Virus record (IMG/VR): IMGVR_UViG_3300047383_000800
Coordinates: 1-39,639 of that record
From: a virus
DNA: 39,639 bases
Strand: one strand, 5' to 3'
The position numbers and the translations under genes were made by a program. The notes beneath the pieces were generated by a model that searched no databases, was not told the origin of the DNA, and saw only the letters and a program-made list of their open reading frames with translations. This document shows positions 16,866 to 24,683 of the stretch, piece by piece (the first letter of the stretch is position 1; every line of letters begins with the position of its first letter).

Positions 16866-17324
16866 ATGAAAACAGTAATTTTCGATTTAGATGGAACTCT
16901 CGCTCTTATCGACGATAGGAGAGCTATTTCCACAAAAGATAATGGTAAAATGGATTGGGACACTTTCTTCGATCCAGCAAACATTCAATTAGATAAACCG
17001 AATTGGCCAGTTATTCACATGGCACGACTTCTTAAAAAAGATGGACATCGTGTTGTAATTTTTAGTGGAAGATCTAAAGCTACTAAAGACGCAACGAAAG
17101 ATTGGTTAAACGATCTTGATATTCCATTTGATGTTTTAAAGATGCGACCAACTGCTGGAGGTTTTAAGTTTATGAAAGATGATGTATTAAAGAAAAAGTG
17201 GCTTGATGATTTATTTCCAAATACAGACGATATTACATGTGTCTTTGATGATAGAGATAAAGTAGTTCAAATGTGGAGAGATAACGGTATCACTTGCTTT
17301 CAAGTAGCTGACGGTAATTTTTAA
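16866..17324 (+). CDS. HAD phosphatase, similar to the 3'-phosphatase half of T4 polynucleotide kinase
   Basis: The product has 152 residues. FDLDGTLALIDDRR (D7, D9 nucleophile and acid) opens a HAD fold, with VVIFSGRSKATKDATKDWL (motif II Ser), K in DVLKKKW and CVFDDRDKVVQMW (motif IV acid pair). The sequence of segments matches the phosphatase domain of T4 PseT, which removes 3'-phosphates during nucleic-acid repair. No kinase domain is attached. A DNA ligase is encoded at 34364, so it could take part in end-healing, but other small-molecule substrates are possible. Confidence 0.8.
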   Translation: MKTVIFDLDGTLALIDDRRAISTKDNGKMDWDTFFDPANIQLDKPNWPVIHMARLLKKDGHRVVIFSGRSKATKDATKDWLNDLDIPFDVLKMRPTAGGFKFMKDDVLKKKWLDDLFPNTDDITCVFDDRDKVVQMWRDNGITCFQVADGNF

Positions 17325-17334
17325 AATAAAAGAT

Positions 17335-17619
17335 ATGAAATTCAAAGATTTAAAATTTAAGAAGCAACATCACGGTGGCATAGGAGCTACCGCAAAGTTC
17401 AAAGAAGTTACAGTGAGTATTCAAGCTGGTAGGTTTGTTTACAGTACTCCTCGAGAAGATGGCCTAGACTCTACGCAATACTCTTCTTTTGAAGTAGCTA
17501 TATTTAAAAATTCTAAGGATGGCGGTTTTGTCACCGATCAGTTTTTAGATACTGGAGACGAAGTTGCTGGATGGACTTCTAAGAAAGATGTTGAAAAACT
17601 TTTACAAAAATTGAGATAA
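17335..17619 (+). CDS. small hypothetical protein
   Basis: 94 residues, soluble, basic start (KFKDLKFKKQHHGGIGATAK) followed by beta-like strands (FKEVTVSIQAGRFVYSTPRE) and an acidic stretch. It ends one base before or at the next ATG (TAATGGG overlap), so the two are cotranslated. No known family. Confidence 0.6.
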   Translation: MKFKDLKFKKQHHGGIGATAKFKEVTVSIQAGRFVYSTPREDGLDSTQYSSFEVAIFKNSKDGGFVTDQFLDTGDEVAGWTSKKDVEKLLQKLR

Positions 17620-17846
17620 TGGGAATAGAAGGATTATTTTTAACAATTTTCTTAGGAGCATTTGCATTCGTAATGGGATGGATGAAAGGATGTGAAGACG
17701 AGCAATCGAGAATTAGAGAAGCTTTCAGGTCAGAAGAATATGACTATGAAGGCTTCTTTAACGTTCTTGAAAAATATGAAGAGGAGAAGGAAGCCGCTAA
17801 ACAATGGGCTAAGTTTAATAAAAAAAGAAAAAAAAATCAAAAATAA
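17619..17846 (+). CDS. small single-pass membrane protein
   Basis: 75 residues: a hydrophobic N-terminal helix (GLFLTIFLGAFAFVMGW, 5-21) followed by an acidic and then Lys-rich coiled tail (EKYEEEKEAAKQW, ending in a poly-Lys run). The stop-start overlap with the preceding gene indicates coupling. It could act at the membrane but shows no further signature. Confidence 0.6.
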   Translation: MGIEGLFLTIFLGAFAFVMGWMKGCEDEQSRIREAFRSEEYDYEGFFNVLEKYEEEKEAAKQWAKFNKKRKKNQK

Positions 17847-17857
17847 ACAGCCTAGAA

Positions 17858-17908
17858 TTTTTTTATCTCAGAAATTTTGCTTATATTAGTAGAGTAATAA
17901 TTAATAAA
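17858..17908 (+). promoter_or_regulatory. promoter-leader cassette, copy 2
   Basis: Same cassette: T-run, ATCTCAGAAATTTTG, TATATTAG at 17882-17889, then GTAGAGTAATAATTAATAAA. It is preceded by the AACAGCCTAGAA block seen in several other copies. Confidence 0.75.
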
Positions 17909-17918
17909 AGAAACCATT

Positions 17919-18119
17919 ATGGCAGAATTAAAAAATAAACAATATATGTTCACCTTTGAAGGTGGAGGTTGGAACACAGTGTGGGCCAAAACTAAACGAG
18001 GTGCAATTAAAGCCGCTCTTAAAGAATACAAAGATTCAGATTCTTTGAATCCTCGTATTGATTCTTTTCATAAAGCTACCGAAGAAGGTCTTCGAAGTGC
18101 AATGTCTCTTTTCTACTAA
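17919..18119 (+). CDS. small hypothetical protein
   Basis: The 66-residue product contains KNKQYMFTFEGGGWNTVWAK and a helix KRGAIKAALKEYKDSDSL, suggesting a small alpha/beta fold. It is the first gene of the unit headed by cassette copy 2. No family recognised. Confidence 0.6.
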   Translation: MAELKNKQYMFTFEGGGWNTVWAKTKRGAIKAALKEYKDSDSLNPRIDSFHKATEEGLRSAMSLFY

Positions 18120-18129
18120 AATAATAAAA

Positions 18130-18474
18130 ATGAATAAATTACAATCACTTAAATGCGTTGAAGTAACTTCACAGACGCAAGCCGACAATGGAACTATTTG
18201 TTACCATGATCCTATCACGAATACTGACTATCTTTCATATGAAAGTGGATATATTCGTAGAGCATACACTCGAAATTACAAAAATTATAAAGGATATGGA
18301 TGGTCTCATCGAACAATTTATCAGTTAAATCCTACTAGGAAAGCATTCTATGAATATAGAGGAAGCTCATATCCCTGCACTGAAAGAATCATGATCAAAG
18401 ATCCAAGTGAGCGTTTAGACAGACTTGCAAAGGCTGTAGTTAATTATAGAAAAACCCTTAGCAAGAATGCGTAA
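18130..18474 (+). CDS. hypothetical protein
   Basis: 114 residues from the ATG at 18130; an in-frame upstream ATG at 18058 would overlap the previous gene by 62 bases and is less plausible, because this gene otherwise begins 10 bases after the preceding stop with an A-rich leader. The protein is Tyr/Arg-rich (SYESGYIRRAYTRNYKNYKG, YGWSHRTIYQLNPTRKAFYE) with several cysteines; it might bind nucleic acid. It overlaps the next gene by 8 bases. Confidence 0.6.
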   Translation: MNKLQSLKCVEVTSQTQADNGTICYHDPITNTDYLSYESGYIRRAYTRNYKNYKGYGWSHRTIYQLNPTRKAFYEYRGSSYPCTERIMIKDPSERLDRLAKAVVNYRKTLSKNA

Positions 18475-18583
18475 ACTAAAAAACACACTTAAGCAGATTG
18501 ATAGCGTAGACATCGTTTTAATTACTGCGTTTGGACTTTATATGATTCTACTTATTTCTAACCTTTTAAAAATGGTAAACTAA
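18467..18583 (+). CDS. tiny membrane protein
   Basis: 38 residues: MRKLKNTLKQIDSVDIV, then one hydrophobic helix (VLITAFGLYMILLISNLL). It begins inside the preceding gene and shares a TAATG overlap with the next start, so it fits perfectly in a translationally coupled row. Single-pass, N-in predicted. Confidence 0.55.
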   Translation: MRKLKNTLKQIDSVDIVLITAFGLYMILLISNLLKMVN

Positions 18584-18816
18584 TGAGATATACTGTAACA
18601 TTTGAAGTATACATTGATGCAGATAACGATAAACATGCTCTTTCAAAGGGTGAACTTATAGCTGACAATCAAGAAAATAAATACGGACAATCATGGGACG
18701 TAACACAATTACACCAAACTCCTTTCGCTTCTCTTAATACAAAGAAAGTAGATATTCAAAAAATTAGAACGGAGCAAATGATTAAATTAATAGAAGAAGA
18801 TCCATTACCATTTTAA
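18583..18816 (+). CDS. small hypothetical protein
   Basis: 77 residues with RYTVTFEVYIDADNDKHALS at the start (a strand-turn-strand with Asp-rich loop) and a helical C-terminus (TEQMIKLIEEDPLPF). Overlaps its upstream neighbour by one base. No family recognised. Confidence 0.6.
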   Translation: MRYTVTFEVYIDADNDKHALSKGELIADNQENKYGQSWDVTQLHQTPFASLNTKKVDIQKIRTEQMIKLIEEDPLPF

Positions 18817-18817
18817 G

Positions 18818-19021
18818 ATGATAACATATTTGACAATAGGTTTTATTTACTCATTTATTATGCATCTCTTATGGGACTATAATAAAAGGAATGATAAAGA
18901 TTTTGAAATTAAAAAATGGACCCTGTGGGAGTCACTAGTTCTAGCTCTAACATGGCCCATCTATCTGGGATATTTTATATGGTCATTTATAGATTCATTT
19001 TTTAATAATTCTAATGAGTAA
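18818..19021 (+). CDS. small membrane protein
   Basis: 67 residues with two hydrophobic stretches: ITYLTIGFIYSFIMHLLW and LVLALTWPIYLGYFIWSFI, separated by a charged loop (NKRNDKDFEIKKW). It begins one base after the preceding stop. A two-pass topology is plausible, and such proteins in phages can be holin-like or host-membrane modulators; nothing here settles it. Confidence 0.6.
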   Translation: MITYLTIGFIYSFIMHLLWDYNKRNDKDFEIKKWTLWESLVLALTWPIYLGYFIWSFIDSFFNNSNE

Positions 19022-19051
19022 ACTTTTTTCAAATAGACAGTATAAATTATA

Positions 19052-19189
19052 ATGAAAATAGACTTTTATACACAAATAGGCCAATTTCTAATTTTACCAA
19101 CTGTTAAGATAACTTTTGATAAAACACTAAACGGATATTACGAATTAATATTCGCATGGGGAAGTTGGGGTATTTCAATCTCATTTTAA
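19052..19189 (+). CDS. tiny hypothetical protein
   Basis: 45 residues (MKIDFYTQIGQFLILPTVKI start, then a Tyr/Trp-rich beta-like end). It fills the gap between the membrane protein and the glycosylase gene and ends 3 bases before the latter's ATG. Small but well spaced; no motif. Confidence 0.45.
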   Translation: MKIDFYTQIGQFLILPTVKITFDKTLNGYYELIFAWGSWGISISF

Positions 19190-19192
19190 ACT

Positions 19193-20026
19193 ATGCCAGA
19201 ATTAGCAGAACTTAAATTTACAGCAGATTACGTTAACACTGTTTCCGAAGGAATAAAATACGTTAATGTAGTCAAAAATCCAGAACATAAATGTGAAGAT
19301 CTAGATATTCCATTTGATTTTTTTAAAATTAAAGCAGAATCCAAGGGCAAGGAAATGGTTTTAGTTATTCAGGATAATGATTCTGATAAATTTATTCCGA
19401 TTAGGATGACAATGGGAATGAGCGGATATTTTAAAGTTACGAATACAGGACAAGAGCCTAAACATTCTCATTTAAAATTTCATAGAAAAGATGGAACTAC
19501 ACTCTCCTTTGTAGATGTACGTAGATTTGGTAAATGGAAGCAAGGGTTGTGGTGGAATGATACACGAGGGGAGGATCCAACGACCTCCTTTGATTCTTTT
19601 TGGAAAGATATAATGACTAATCTAACGTCAAGGGCTTTCAAGAAACCACTCTATGAAGTCCTGATGAACCAAAAATATTTTAATGGAATAGGCAATTACC
19701 TAAGAGCAGAGATTATTTATAGAGCAGGTGACGTAGATCCTTTCTTACCAGCTGCATGGCAACTTGCCAAATATCCTAAAATCTTAGAACTTTGTCGAGA
19801 TATTCCAATGTTGGCATACGCAAAGGGAGGAGGAAGTATTAGAGATTGGGATAATCCATTTGGACAAAATGCTGTTCAAGAAAAATTCATGCTTTGTTAT
19901 GGAAACTCTAGTATGTCAAAAAGGAAAGATTCAAATGGAAGAACCTTTTGGTATGATCCAAAATGGGATAATGTTCCTACAAGTAGAGACGATTTAAAGG
20001 AATATTTACATGGCAATAGAAGCTAA
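19193..20026 (+). CDS. formamidopyrimidine/Nei-family DNA glycosylase
   Basis: 277 residues. N-terminal PELAELK supplies P2 and E3 of the Fpg/Nei active site, KGKEMVL supplies the conserved lysine (K53), RRFGKW and the helix-two-turn-helix YFNGIGNYLRAEIIYRAGDV are present. The C-terminal region (FMLCYGNSSM, then RTFWYDP) lacks the four cysteines of the normal zinc finger, so it resembles zincless forms such as NEIL1. The enzyme would excise oxidised bases and nick the strand. It overlaps the following small gene by 17 bases. Confidence 0.85.
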   Translation: MPELAELKFTADYVNTVSEGIKYVNVVKNPEHKCEDLDIPFDFFKIKAESKGKEMVLVIQDNDSDKFIPIRMTMGMSGYFKVTNTGQEPKHSHLKFHRKDGTTLSFVDVRRFGKWKQGLWWNDTRGEDPTTSFDSFWKDIMTNLTSRAFKKPLYEVLMNQKYFNGIGNYLRAEIIYRAGDVDPFLPAAWQLAKYPKILELCRDIPMLAYAKGGGSIRDWDNPFGQNAVQEKFMLCYGNSSMSKRKDSNGRTFWYDPKWDNVPTSRDDLKEYLHGNRS

Positions 20027-20195
20027 GAAGTGGTTAGACGAAAACGAATGGCCAGATAATAATATAGACAGTGATGCATTTTCTCATTACACTAAAATGA
20101 GCAGTATCATGGAACAATACGCCAGAGAATATCATGCTAAGAAATTAGAAGAAGCTCGAAAAAAAGAAGTAACACAATTTAAAAAGTTCTTATGA
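20010..20195 (+). CDS. small hypothetical protein
   Basis: 61 residues, acidic N-terminus then a helical Lys/Glu-rich C-terminus (YAREYHAKKLEEARKKEVTQ). It overlaps the glycosylase gene by 17 bases and shares ATGA with the next gene. Function unknown; the tight packing suggests coexpression. Confidence 0.55.
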   Translation: MAIEAKKWLDENEWPDNNIDSDAFSHYTKMSSIMEQYAREYHAKKLEEARKKEVTQFKKFL

Positions 20196-20824
20196 AAAAA
20201 CTAGAACGCATGCAAAACTTAATCGTCGTTGGACATCCGGACAAAAAATCATTTTGCTATAACGGAATTTTTAAAACAATCCAAGAATCTCTATTAGACA
20301 GCGATTACCTAAATGAAATACAGGTAATAGATTTATATAGAGATGATTTTTCTCAGCCAAGAAAAGATCTTATTAAAGAATATCAAGACGCTGTAACATG
20401 GGCAGATAGAATCTACTTCGTATCTCCTGTTTGGTGGTTTAGATTAACTCCTAGAATGGAAATATTCTTTGACGAAGTATTTACACCAGGATTTGCATAT
20501 AAATTTATGCCATTATTTGGAAATTATGCATATCCGAAACCATTTTTAAGCGACAAAAAGGTAAGGACATATATAACCCACGGCGCTCCTTCATTACCAG
20601 TGAGAACCCTTTATTTAAATTCAGTTAAACTACGCCTAGTGATGGGAGTATTTACATTTGTATTCGGATGGAATATTTCAAGATGGTTAAAGACAAAACA
20701 ATTTTGGTCAGTTCCTTTCGTAAGCGATACAAAAAGAAAGAAATATTTAGATAGAGTTAAAAAAGATATTAGGAGAGATCTTAAAAAACATCAAACATTA
20801 CCTACGCAGCATGAAAACATATAG
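20192..20824 (+). CDS. NAD(P)H dehydrogenase-like flavodoxin-fold protein
   Basis: 210 residues. NLIVVGHPDKKSFCYNGIFK is the FMN/FAD phosphate-binding start of the NQO1/KefF-type flavodoxin-like oxidoreductases, followed by VIDLYRDDFSQP, ADRIYFVSPVWWFRLTPRM and FAYKFM, the usual quinone-reductase blocks. It would use NAD(P)H to reduce quinones or flavins, perhaps for redox balance during infection. A shorter relative lies at 33391. It overlaps its neighbours at both ends (4 and 14 bases). Confidence 0.8.
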   Translation: MKKLERMQNLIVVGHPDKKSFCYNGIFKTIQESLLDSDYLNEIQVIDLYRDDFSQPRKDLIKEYQDAVTWADRIYFVSPVWWFRLTPRMEIFFDEVFTPGFAYKFMPLFGNYAYPKPFLSDKKVRTYITHGAPSLPVRTLYLNSVKLRLVMGVFTFVFGWNISRWLKTKQFWSVPFVSDTKRKKYLDRVKKDIRRDLKKHQTLPTQHENI

Positions 20825-21062
20825 ACCCACAAAAGAAATGAGAACTAATCCACTTTCCCTACAGGACGGAGGATCCATAGTAACAGTGATTTACGATGGT
20901 TACGTTGTTGAATTTACAAACATCAAATCTCCTTATTCGTATATTTCTTCTATTCGCTTTCGAAAGCGCAATGATATTACTCTTAGAGGTTTTTTAATAA
21001 ACGGTGAAGAATATGACATGTGTGGTGGTAATAAAGAAACAAAAATAAATAAATCAATATAA
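20811..21062 (+). CDS. small hypothetical protein
   Basis: 83 residues with beta-like segments (SIVTVIYDGYVVEFTNI, ISSIRFRKRNDITLRGFLIN) and no membrane helix. It overlaps the quinone-reductase gene by 14 bases and ends 6 bases before the epimerase. No family recognised. Confidence 0.55.
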   Translation: MKTYRPTKEMRTNPLSLQDGGSIVTVIYDGYVVEFTNIKSPYSYISSIRFRKRNDITLRGFLINGEEYDMCGGNKETKINKSI

Positions 21063-21068
21063 TATTAT

Positions 21069-21956
21069 ATGAAAAATGTATTAATCACAGGAGGTGCCGG
21101 ATTTGTTGGAAGCAATCTTATTAAGCACCTAAAGGAAGCATATCCAGAAATAAAAATAACATCTTTAGATAATTACTTCACAGGAAAAGAAGAAAACCAC
21201 GTTTCAGGTGTAACTTATTATAGAGGACATACATGGGAAGCAGATTCTATCTTTGAAAAATTAGCAGAAGACGATTATTTCGACACTGTTTTTCATTTTG
21301 GAGAATATAGTAGAATTGTTCAATCGTTTGAGGACATTGATTTTGTTCACAGGTCTATTTTATCTGGAACACCCGTTATTTTAGAATTATGTAGAAAATG
21401 GAATTCAAAATTAATTTATTCTGCGTCTTCTTCTAAATTTGGTAATAATGGTGAAGATGAAAATCTTTCTCCTTACGCTTGGATGAAGTCTAAGATGGTA
21501 GAATTAATTAAAAACTACAATACATGGTATGATTTACAATATGAAATCTGCTACTTCTTTAACGTATATGGACCTGGTCAAATTATGTCAGGTGACTATG
21601 CAACCGTGGTGGGTATCTTTGAAAGACAATTTAAAGCGGGTCAAAAATGTACAGTAGTTTCTCCTGGAAATCAAAGTAGAGATTTTACTCACGTAGAAGA
21701 CGTAGTAAGAGCACTAGGCATAGCAGCTCAAAGAAAAGATAATCATGAATGGCACTTAAGAAGTGGTGTAAATACTACAATGATTGATTTAGCAGAAATG
21801 TATGGCGATTGGGAAATGATTCCTGAAAGAAGAGGTGAAAGGTTTACAAGTGAAGACTTTCCATCTGACACTGAAGAAAAATTAGGATGGACTCCTAAAT
21901 GGAAATTAGAAGATTGGGTAAAATTAGTAACAACGCAAGAAGAAATTAATGCATAA
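21069..21956 (+). CDS. NAD-dependent nucleotide-sugar epimerase/dehydratase
   Basis: 295 residues of an extended SDR. The NAD-binding GGAGFVGS is at 8-15, the active-site YAWMK (Y136, K140) with nearby SASSSKFG at 118-125, then FNVYGPGQ and SRDFTHVEDVVRAL as in UDP-glucose 4-epimerase and related enzymes. It interconverts or dehydrates a nucleotide sugar; the exact sugar cannot be read from sequence. It overlaps the guanylate kinase by 8 bases. Part of a set of sugar-nucleotide genes (rmlC, RmlD-like, phosphomannomutase, cytidylyltransferase). Confidence 0.88.
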   Translation: MKNVLITGGAGFVGSNLIKHLKEAYPEIKITSLDNYFTGKEENHVSGVTYYRGHTWEADSIFEKLAEDDYFDTVFHFGEYSRIVQSFEDIDFVHRSILSGTPVILELCRKWNSKLIYSASSSKFGNNGEDENLSPYAWMKSKMVELIKNYNTWYDLQYEICYFFNVYGPGQIMSGDYATVVGIFERQFKAGQKCTVVSPGNQSRDFTHVEDVVRALGIAAQRKDNHEWHLRSGVNTTMIDLAEMYGDWEMIPERRGERFTSEDFPSDTEEKLGWTPKWKLEDWVKLVTTQEEINA

Positions 21957-22440
21957 AAGAAGTAAATTAGTATTAGTAGGTAAAGCAGCTGCGGGTAAAG
22001 ATTATTTAAGAACTCGTTATGAAAATAGAGGATTTGTATTTGGAGTTTCATACACTACTCGTCCACCAAGAAAAAAGGCGAATGAGAAGGAAGGAATAGA
22101 TTATTATTTCGTAAATGAAGAATCATTTAAGAAAATGATCGAAGAAGACAGGTTTGTAGAATATCAAAAATTTAATGGATGGTATTATGGAATTACTAAA
22201 GAAGAATTCGAAAGATGTGATATTATGATTTTAAATGCAGAAGCCATTGAACTATTAAGCGAAGAATATAGAAACAGATGTTTTGTAACGTATATAGATA
22301 TTCCAATTGAAGTAAGAAGGTCTAGAATCATTGAAAGAAATGATCCAGATGATAATTTTGAGAGAAGAATTCAAGCAGATGAAGAACAATTTAGAAACTT
22401 TTTGGATTTTGATTGTAGAATAACTAACCACAACTTTTAA
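21949..22440 (+). CDS. gmk: guanylate kinase
   Basis: 163 residues, shorter than usual (about 200). P-loop VGKAAAGKD (11-17 core) and the GMP-binding SYTTRPPR (34-41), EGIDYYFV, and the lid region with RIIERNDPDDNFERRI are present. It would make GDP from GMP, feeding dGTP for phage DNA synthesis. The P-loop GKAAAGKD is slightly atypical (GxxxxGKS/T in most). Start ATG overlaps the preceding stop. Confidence 0.85.
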   Translation: MHKRSKLVLVGKAAAGKDYLRTRYENRGFVFGVSYTTRPPRKKANEKEGIDYYFVNEESFKKMIEEDRFVEYQKFNGWYYGITKEEFERCDIMILNAEAIELLSEEYRNRCFVTYIDIPIEVRRSRIIERNDPDDNFERRIQADEEQFRNFLDFDCRITNHNF

Positions 22441-22463
22441 AAATAAAATAAATAAATAATAAA

Positions 22464-22976
22464 ATGGCAGATTTAAAGATGAACTTATCACAATTAGAAT
22501 CTAAGAAAGAAGAACTCATTAAAGAAATTGAAGTTACTTCTAAAGAAATATCTAATAAAACCTATGATATTGATTTTGTAACTAATTCAAATATTAGTAA
22601 GACATTAACCCACCTAGATAAAAATTATAAATGGACAATAAAGAATGCAGCCCTTGTAATTAATCTTTACGAAGAATTAAAGGCTGAAAAAACAAGAATT
22701 TCTAAGGAAGGTTCTGATGCAATAGTTTCTTTAAAAACAGTTCCATTAAACACACTATATTCAGCATTAACAACACTTGAAGGAACTGGAGTTGGTCAAG
22801 CAAAGGCATTCACAACTCTTTTAACTCAAGTTGGTAATAATATTAGTGAAGCAATGAAAAATATGCAAGATGCTAATAAAGAAATACAATCTCTTCATGT
22901 TTCTTTAGCTGAAGTAGAATCTAAAATTGAAGAGATGAATGTAGAAACAGTAACACCGGATGAAGTTAGCAAGTAA
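22464..22976 (+). CDS. hypothetical coiled-coil protein
   Basis: 170 residues. Long helices: MNLSQLESKKEELIKEIEVT near the start, LINLYEELKAEKTRI in the middle, and SLAEVESKIEEMN near the end, consistent with a coiled-coil. A TTLEGTGVGQAKAFTTLLT stretch sits between. No signal peptide or membrane helix. It overlaps the next gene by 17 bases. No family recognised. Confidence 0.65.
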   Translation: MADLKMNLSQLESKKEELIKEIEVTSKEISNKTYDIDFVTNSNISKTLTHLDKNYKWTIKNAALVINLYEELKAEKTRISKEGSDAIVSLKTVPLNTLYSALTTLEGTGVGQAKAFTTLLTQVGNNISEAMKNMQDANKEIQSLHVSLAEVESKIEEMNVETVTPDEVSK

Positions 22977-23475
22977 ATCTAAAAATAGACTAGAACTTCT
23001 TGATGTAATTCAAGAGGGTGTAAATGTCGAAGATACTTCTTTATCTATCGATAAAATCAAACAAAATTCCTATCCTTCTCTTTTAGAAAGTGTTAGCAGA
23101 TGGGTATCAGATAAAAAGGGTTTTAGTGGAGGTCTTGCAAAAGAAAAGGCCAAAACAATGATTAAGTTTGAAAGTAGTAAAACGACAGGTGCAAGAAACA
23201 TGCATTTTATGGGAACTTCTAATAAACCAACACTTACTGTCGATAGCGCAGGTATAAAGGTTGCCATTGAATTTGTAAAAGGAAGTAGAGGATCTGATCT
23301 TAGAGAAGCAATAGGTCAATCTATGATTTATTCAACTGCGTATGACTTCGTACTATGCGTATTCATAGACGGAACAGAAGATGGAAGAATTAAAGGAGGA
23401 TCTACTTCAATTACAGAGCACTATTTTTTAAACAACCTTTGGGATAATTTTAACGTTAAATTTACATTAGTGTAA
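22960..23475 (+). CDS. putative restriction-endonuclease-fold protein
   Basis: 171 residues. Residues about 95-140 contain TVDSAGIKVAIEFVKGSRGS, then LREAIGQSMIYSTAYDFVLCVFIDG. The pattern Asp, strand with Glu and Lys, then an AIGQ helix resembles PD-(D/E)XK nucleases, in which a Q on the following helix is common. The exact E-x-K motif is not clean (E-F-V-K), so this is inference. The start overlaps the preceding coiled-coil gene by 17 bases, suggesting the two function together. Confidence 0.5.
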   Translation: MKLASKSKNRLELLDVIQEGVNVEDTSLSIDKIKQNSYPSLLESVSRWVSDKKGFSGGLAKEKAKTMIKFESSKTTGARNMHFMGTSNKPTLTVDSAGIKVAIEFVKGSRGSDLREAIGQSMIYSTAYDFVLCVFIDGTEDGRIKGGSTSITEHYFLNNLWDNFNVKFTLV

Positions 23476-23477
23476 AT

Positions 23478-24011
23478 ATGCAAATATTCGTAACATCGAA
23501 CCAACAGTTCGGAAGACCTGGGGCTATCAAAAAATACGATAGACCCTTTTCGTCTCTTGAAGAGATGGATAAAACTTTAATAGAAAACTGGAATTTAACA
23601 GTTTCTGAAAATGACGTAGTATATGTCCTTGGTAATTTTGGATGGGATCCAACTACGGTTGAAAAATGTATAAATTCTTTAAATGGACATATTTATTTTA
23701 TAGAAGGAGAATTTGATAAAGCCACTGTTGACGTAAGTATGCTCCCGAACGCAGAAAATAAAATTGAAGAAATAGGTCAAATTGATTTTATCGGAGAATT
23801 TGATACATGTTTAACATATTGGCCTTTATCTATCTGGCCAGGAAAGTACTTATTAACTGGACATCCTTCTAATAGAATAAAGACGAGCCCTTCTAAGAAA
23901 ATTATAAATGTCTCATGTGACAAATGGTCATATAAACCGGTTAACATAAAATCTATCATAGGACTATTTGAAGAAAATAATTCTGAAAAAAATGAAAAAA
24001 AGTCTGTATAA
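23478..24011 (+). CDS. metallophosphoesterase-like protein with lost catalytic residues
   Basis: 177 residues with the scaffold of a phage calcineurin-like phosphoesterase (start TSxxxFG, RPFSSLEEMD, W-N-L-T-V-S-E-N-D-V-V-Y-V-L-G, SLNGHIYFIEG, YWPLSIWPGKY, NVSCDKWSYKPV). But the metal ligands are replaced: usual S-D-x-H-F-G-H is S-N-Q-Q-F-G-R (7-13), usual GD is GN (52-53), usual GNHD is GEFD (77-80), usual HGHxH is TGHPS (127-131). It is therefore probably a pseudoenzyme or has a new role. It begins 2 bases after the previous stop and ends at cassette copy 3. Confidence 0.75.
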   Translation: MQIFVTSNQQFGRPGAIKKYDRPFSSLEEMDKTLIENWNLTVSENDVVYVLGNFGWDPTTVEKCINSLNGHIYFIEGEFDKATVDVSMLPNAENKIEEIGQIDFIGEFDTCLTYWPLSIWPGKYLLTGHPSNRIKTSPSKKIINVSCDKWSYKPVNIKSIIGLFEENNSEKNEKKSV

Positions 24012-24012
24012 A

Positions 24013-24060
24013 TTTTTTTATCTCAGATATTTTGGTTATATTAGCCTAGTAATAATTAAT
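24013..24060 (+). promoter_or_regulatory. promoter-leader cassette, copy 3
   Basis: T-run, ATCTCAGATATTTTGG, TATATTAG at 24037-24044, CTAGTAATAATTAATT leader. It drives the sigma-factor gene, so the sigma factor might regulate its own class of promoters; this is inference. Confidence 0.75.
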
Positions 24061-24083
24061 TAAAAACCTAAAAAACATAATCT

Positions 24084-24683
24084 ATGGCAAGTTACAAACA
24101 ACTTACGGACAATTTCCTACAAACAAAATCAGACCAAGACTTCGCAAAACTATATAATAAAATCAAACCAGGCCTAACTTCTTATATTTACAAGATAGTT
24201 AAAGATTCAGAAATGGCAGAAGATATTGCTGTGAATACTTTAACTAAAATGTGGACTAAAATCGAACAATATAACCCTAGCTATGGAATTACAACTTGGC
24301 TATATCGTATTGCTTTTAATGATTCTTTAGGTTACATTAAAAAAAGAAACCAAACTACTTCTCTTAGTAAACTTGCAGAATATGGCGTAGAAGTAAATGA
24401 ATCTGGCGCAATGTCAAGTAGTATTAAAGATCTTGTAAATGAATACGAAGAAATGACAGAACAAGATTATTTAGAAGAAGATAATGCCCTTCAAGAAAAA
24501 TATAAAAAGACACTCGATGCAATGCAAAACTTAAAAGAAATGTATCGAGATATTCTCGTAGATAGAATGATTAATAATATGAAATATGATCAATTAGCTA
24601 TTAAATACAATCTTCCTCTACAGACAATTAAAAATAGAATTCGAAGAGGTAAAGCTTTAATCGTTGAAGCCGTAGAAAAATAA
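24084..24683 (+). CDS. ECF-like RNA polymerase sigma factor
   Basis: 199 residues. Region 2: FAKLYNKIKPGLTSYIYKIV, AEDIAVNTLTKMWTKIEQY, ITTWLYRIAFND, followed by the KKR basic end (about 18-90). Region 4: LKEMYRDILVDRMINNMKYD, QLAIKYNLPLQTIKNRIRRG (about 150-195), a helix-turn-helix that contacts -35 type elements. It would redirect the host core RNA polymerase to phage promoters, probably the virion-gene class, like T4 gp55 in role though not in sequence. It is transcribed from a cassette promoter. Confidence 0.85.
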   Translation: MASYKQLTDNFLQTKSDQDFAKLYNKIKPGLTSYIYKIVKDSEMAEDIAVNTLTKMWTKIEQYNPSYGITTWLYRIAFNDSLGYIKKRNQTTSLSKLAEYGVEVNESGAMSSSIKDLVNEYEEMTEQDYLEEDNALQEKYKKTLDAMQNLKEMYRDILVDRMINNMKYDQLAIKYNLPLQTIKNRIRRGKALIVEAVEK

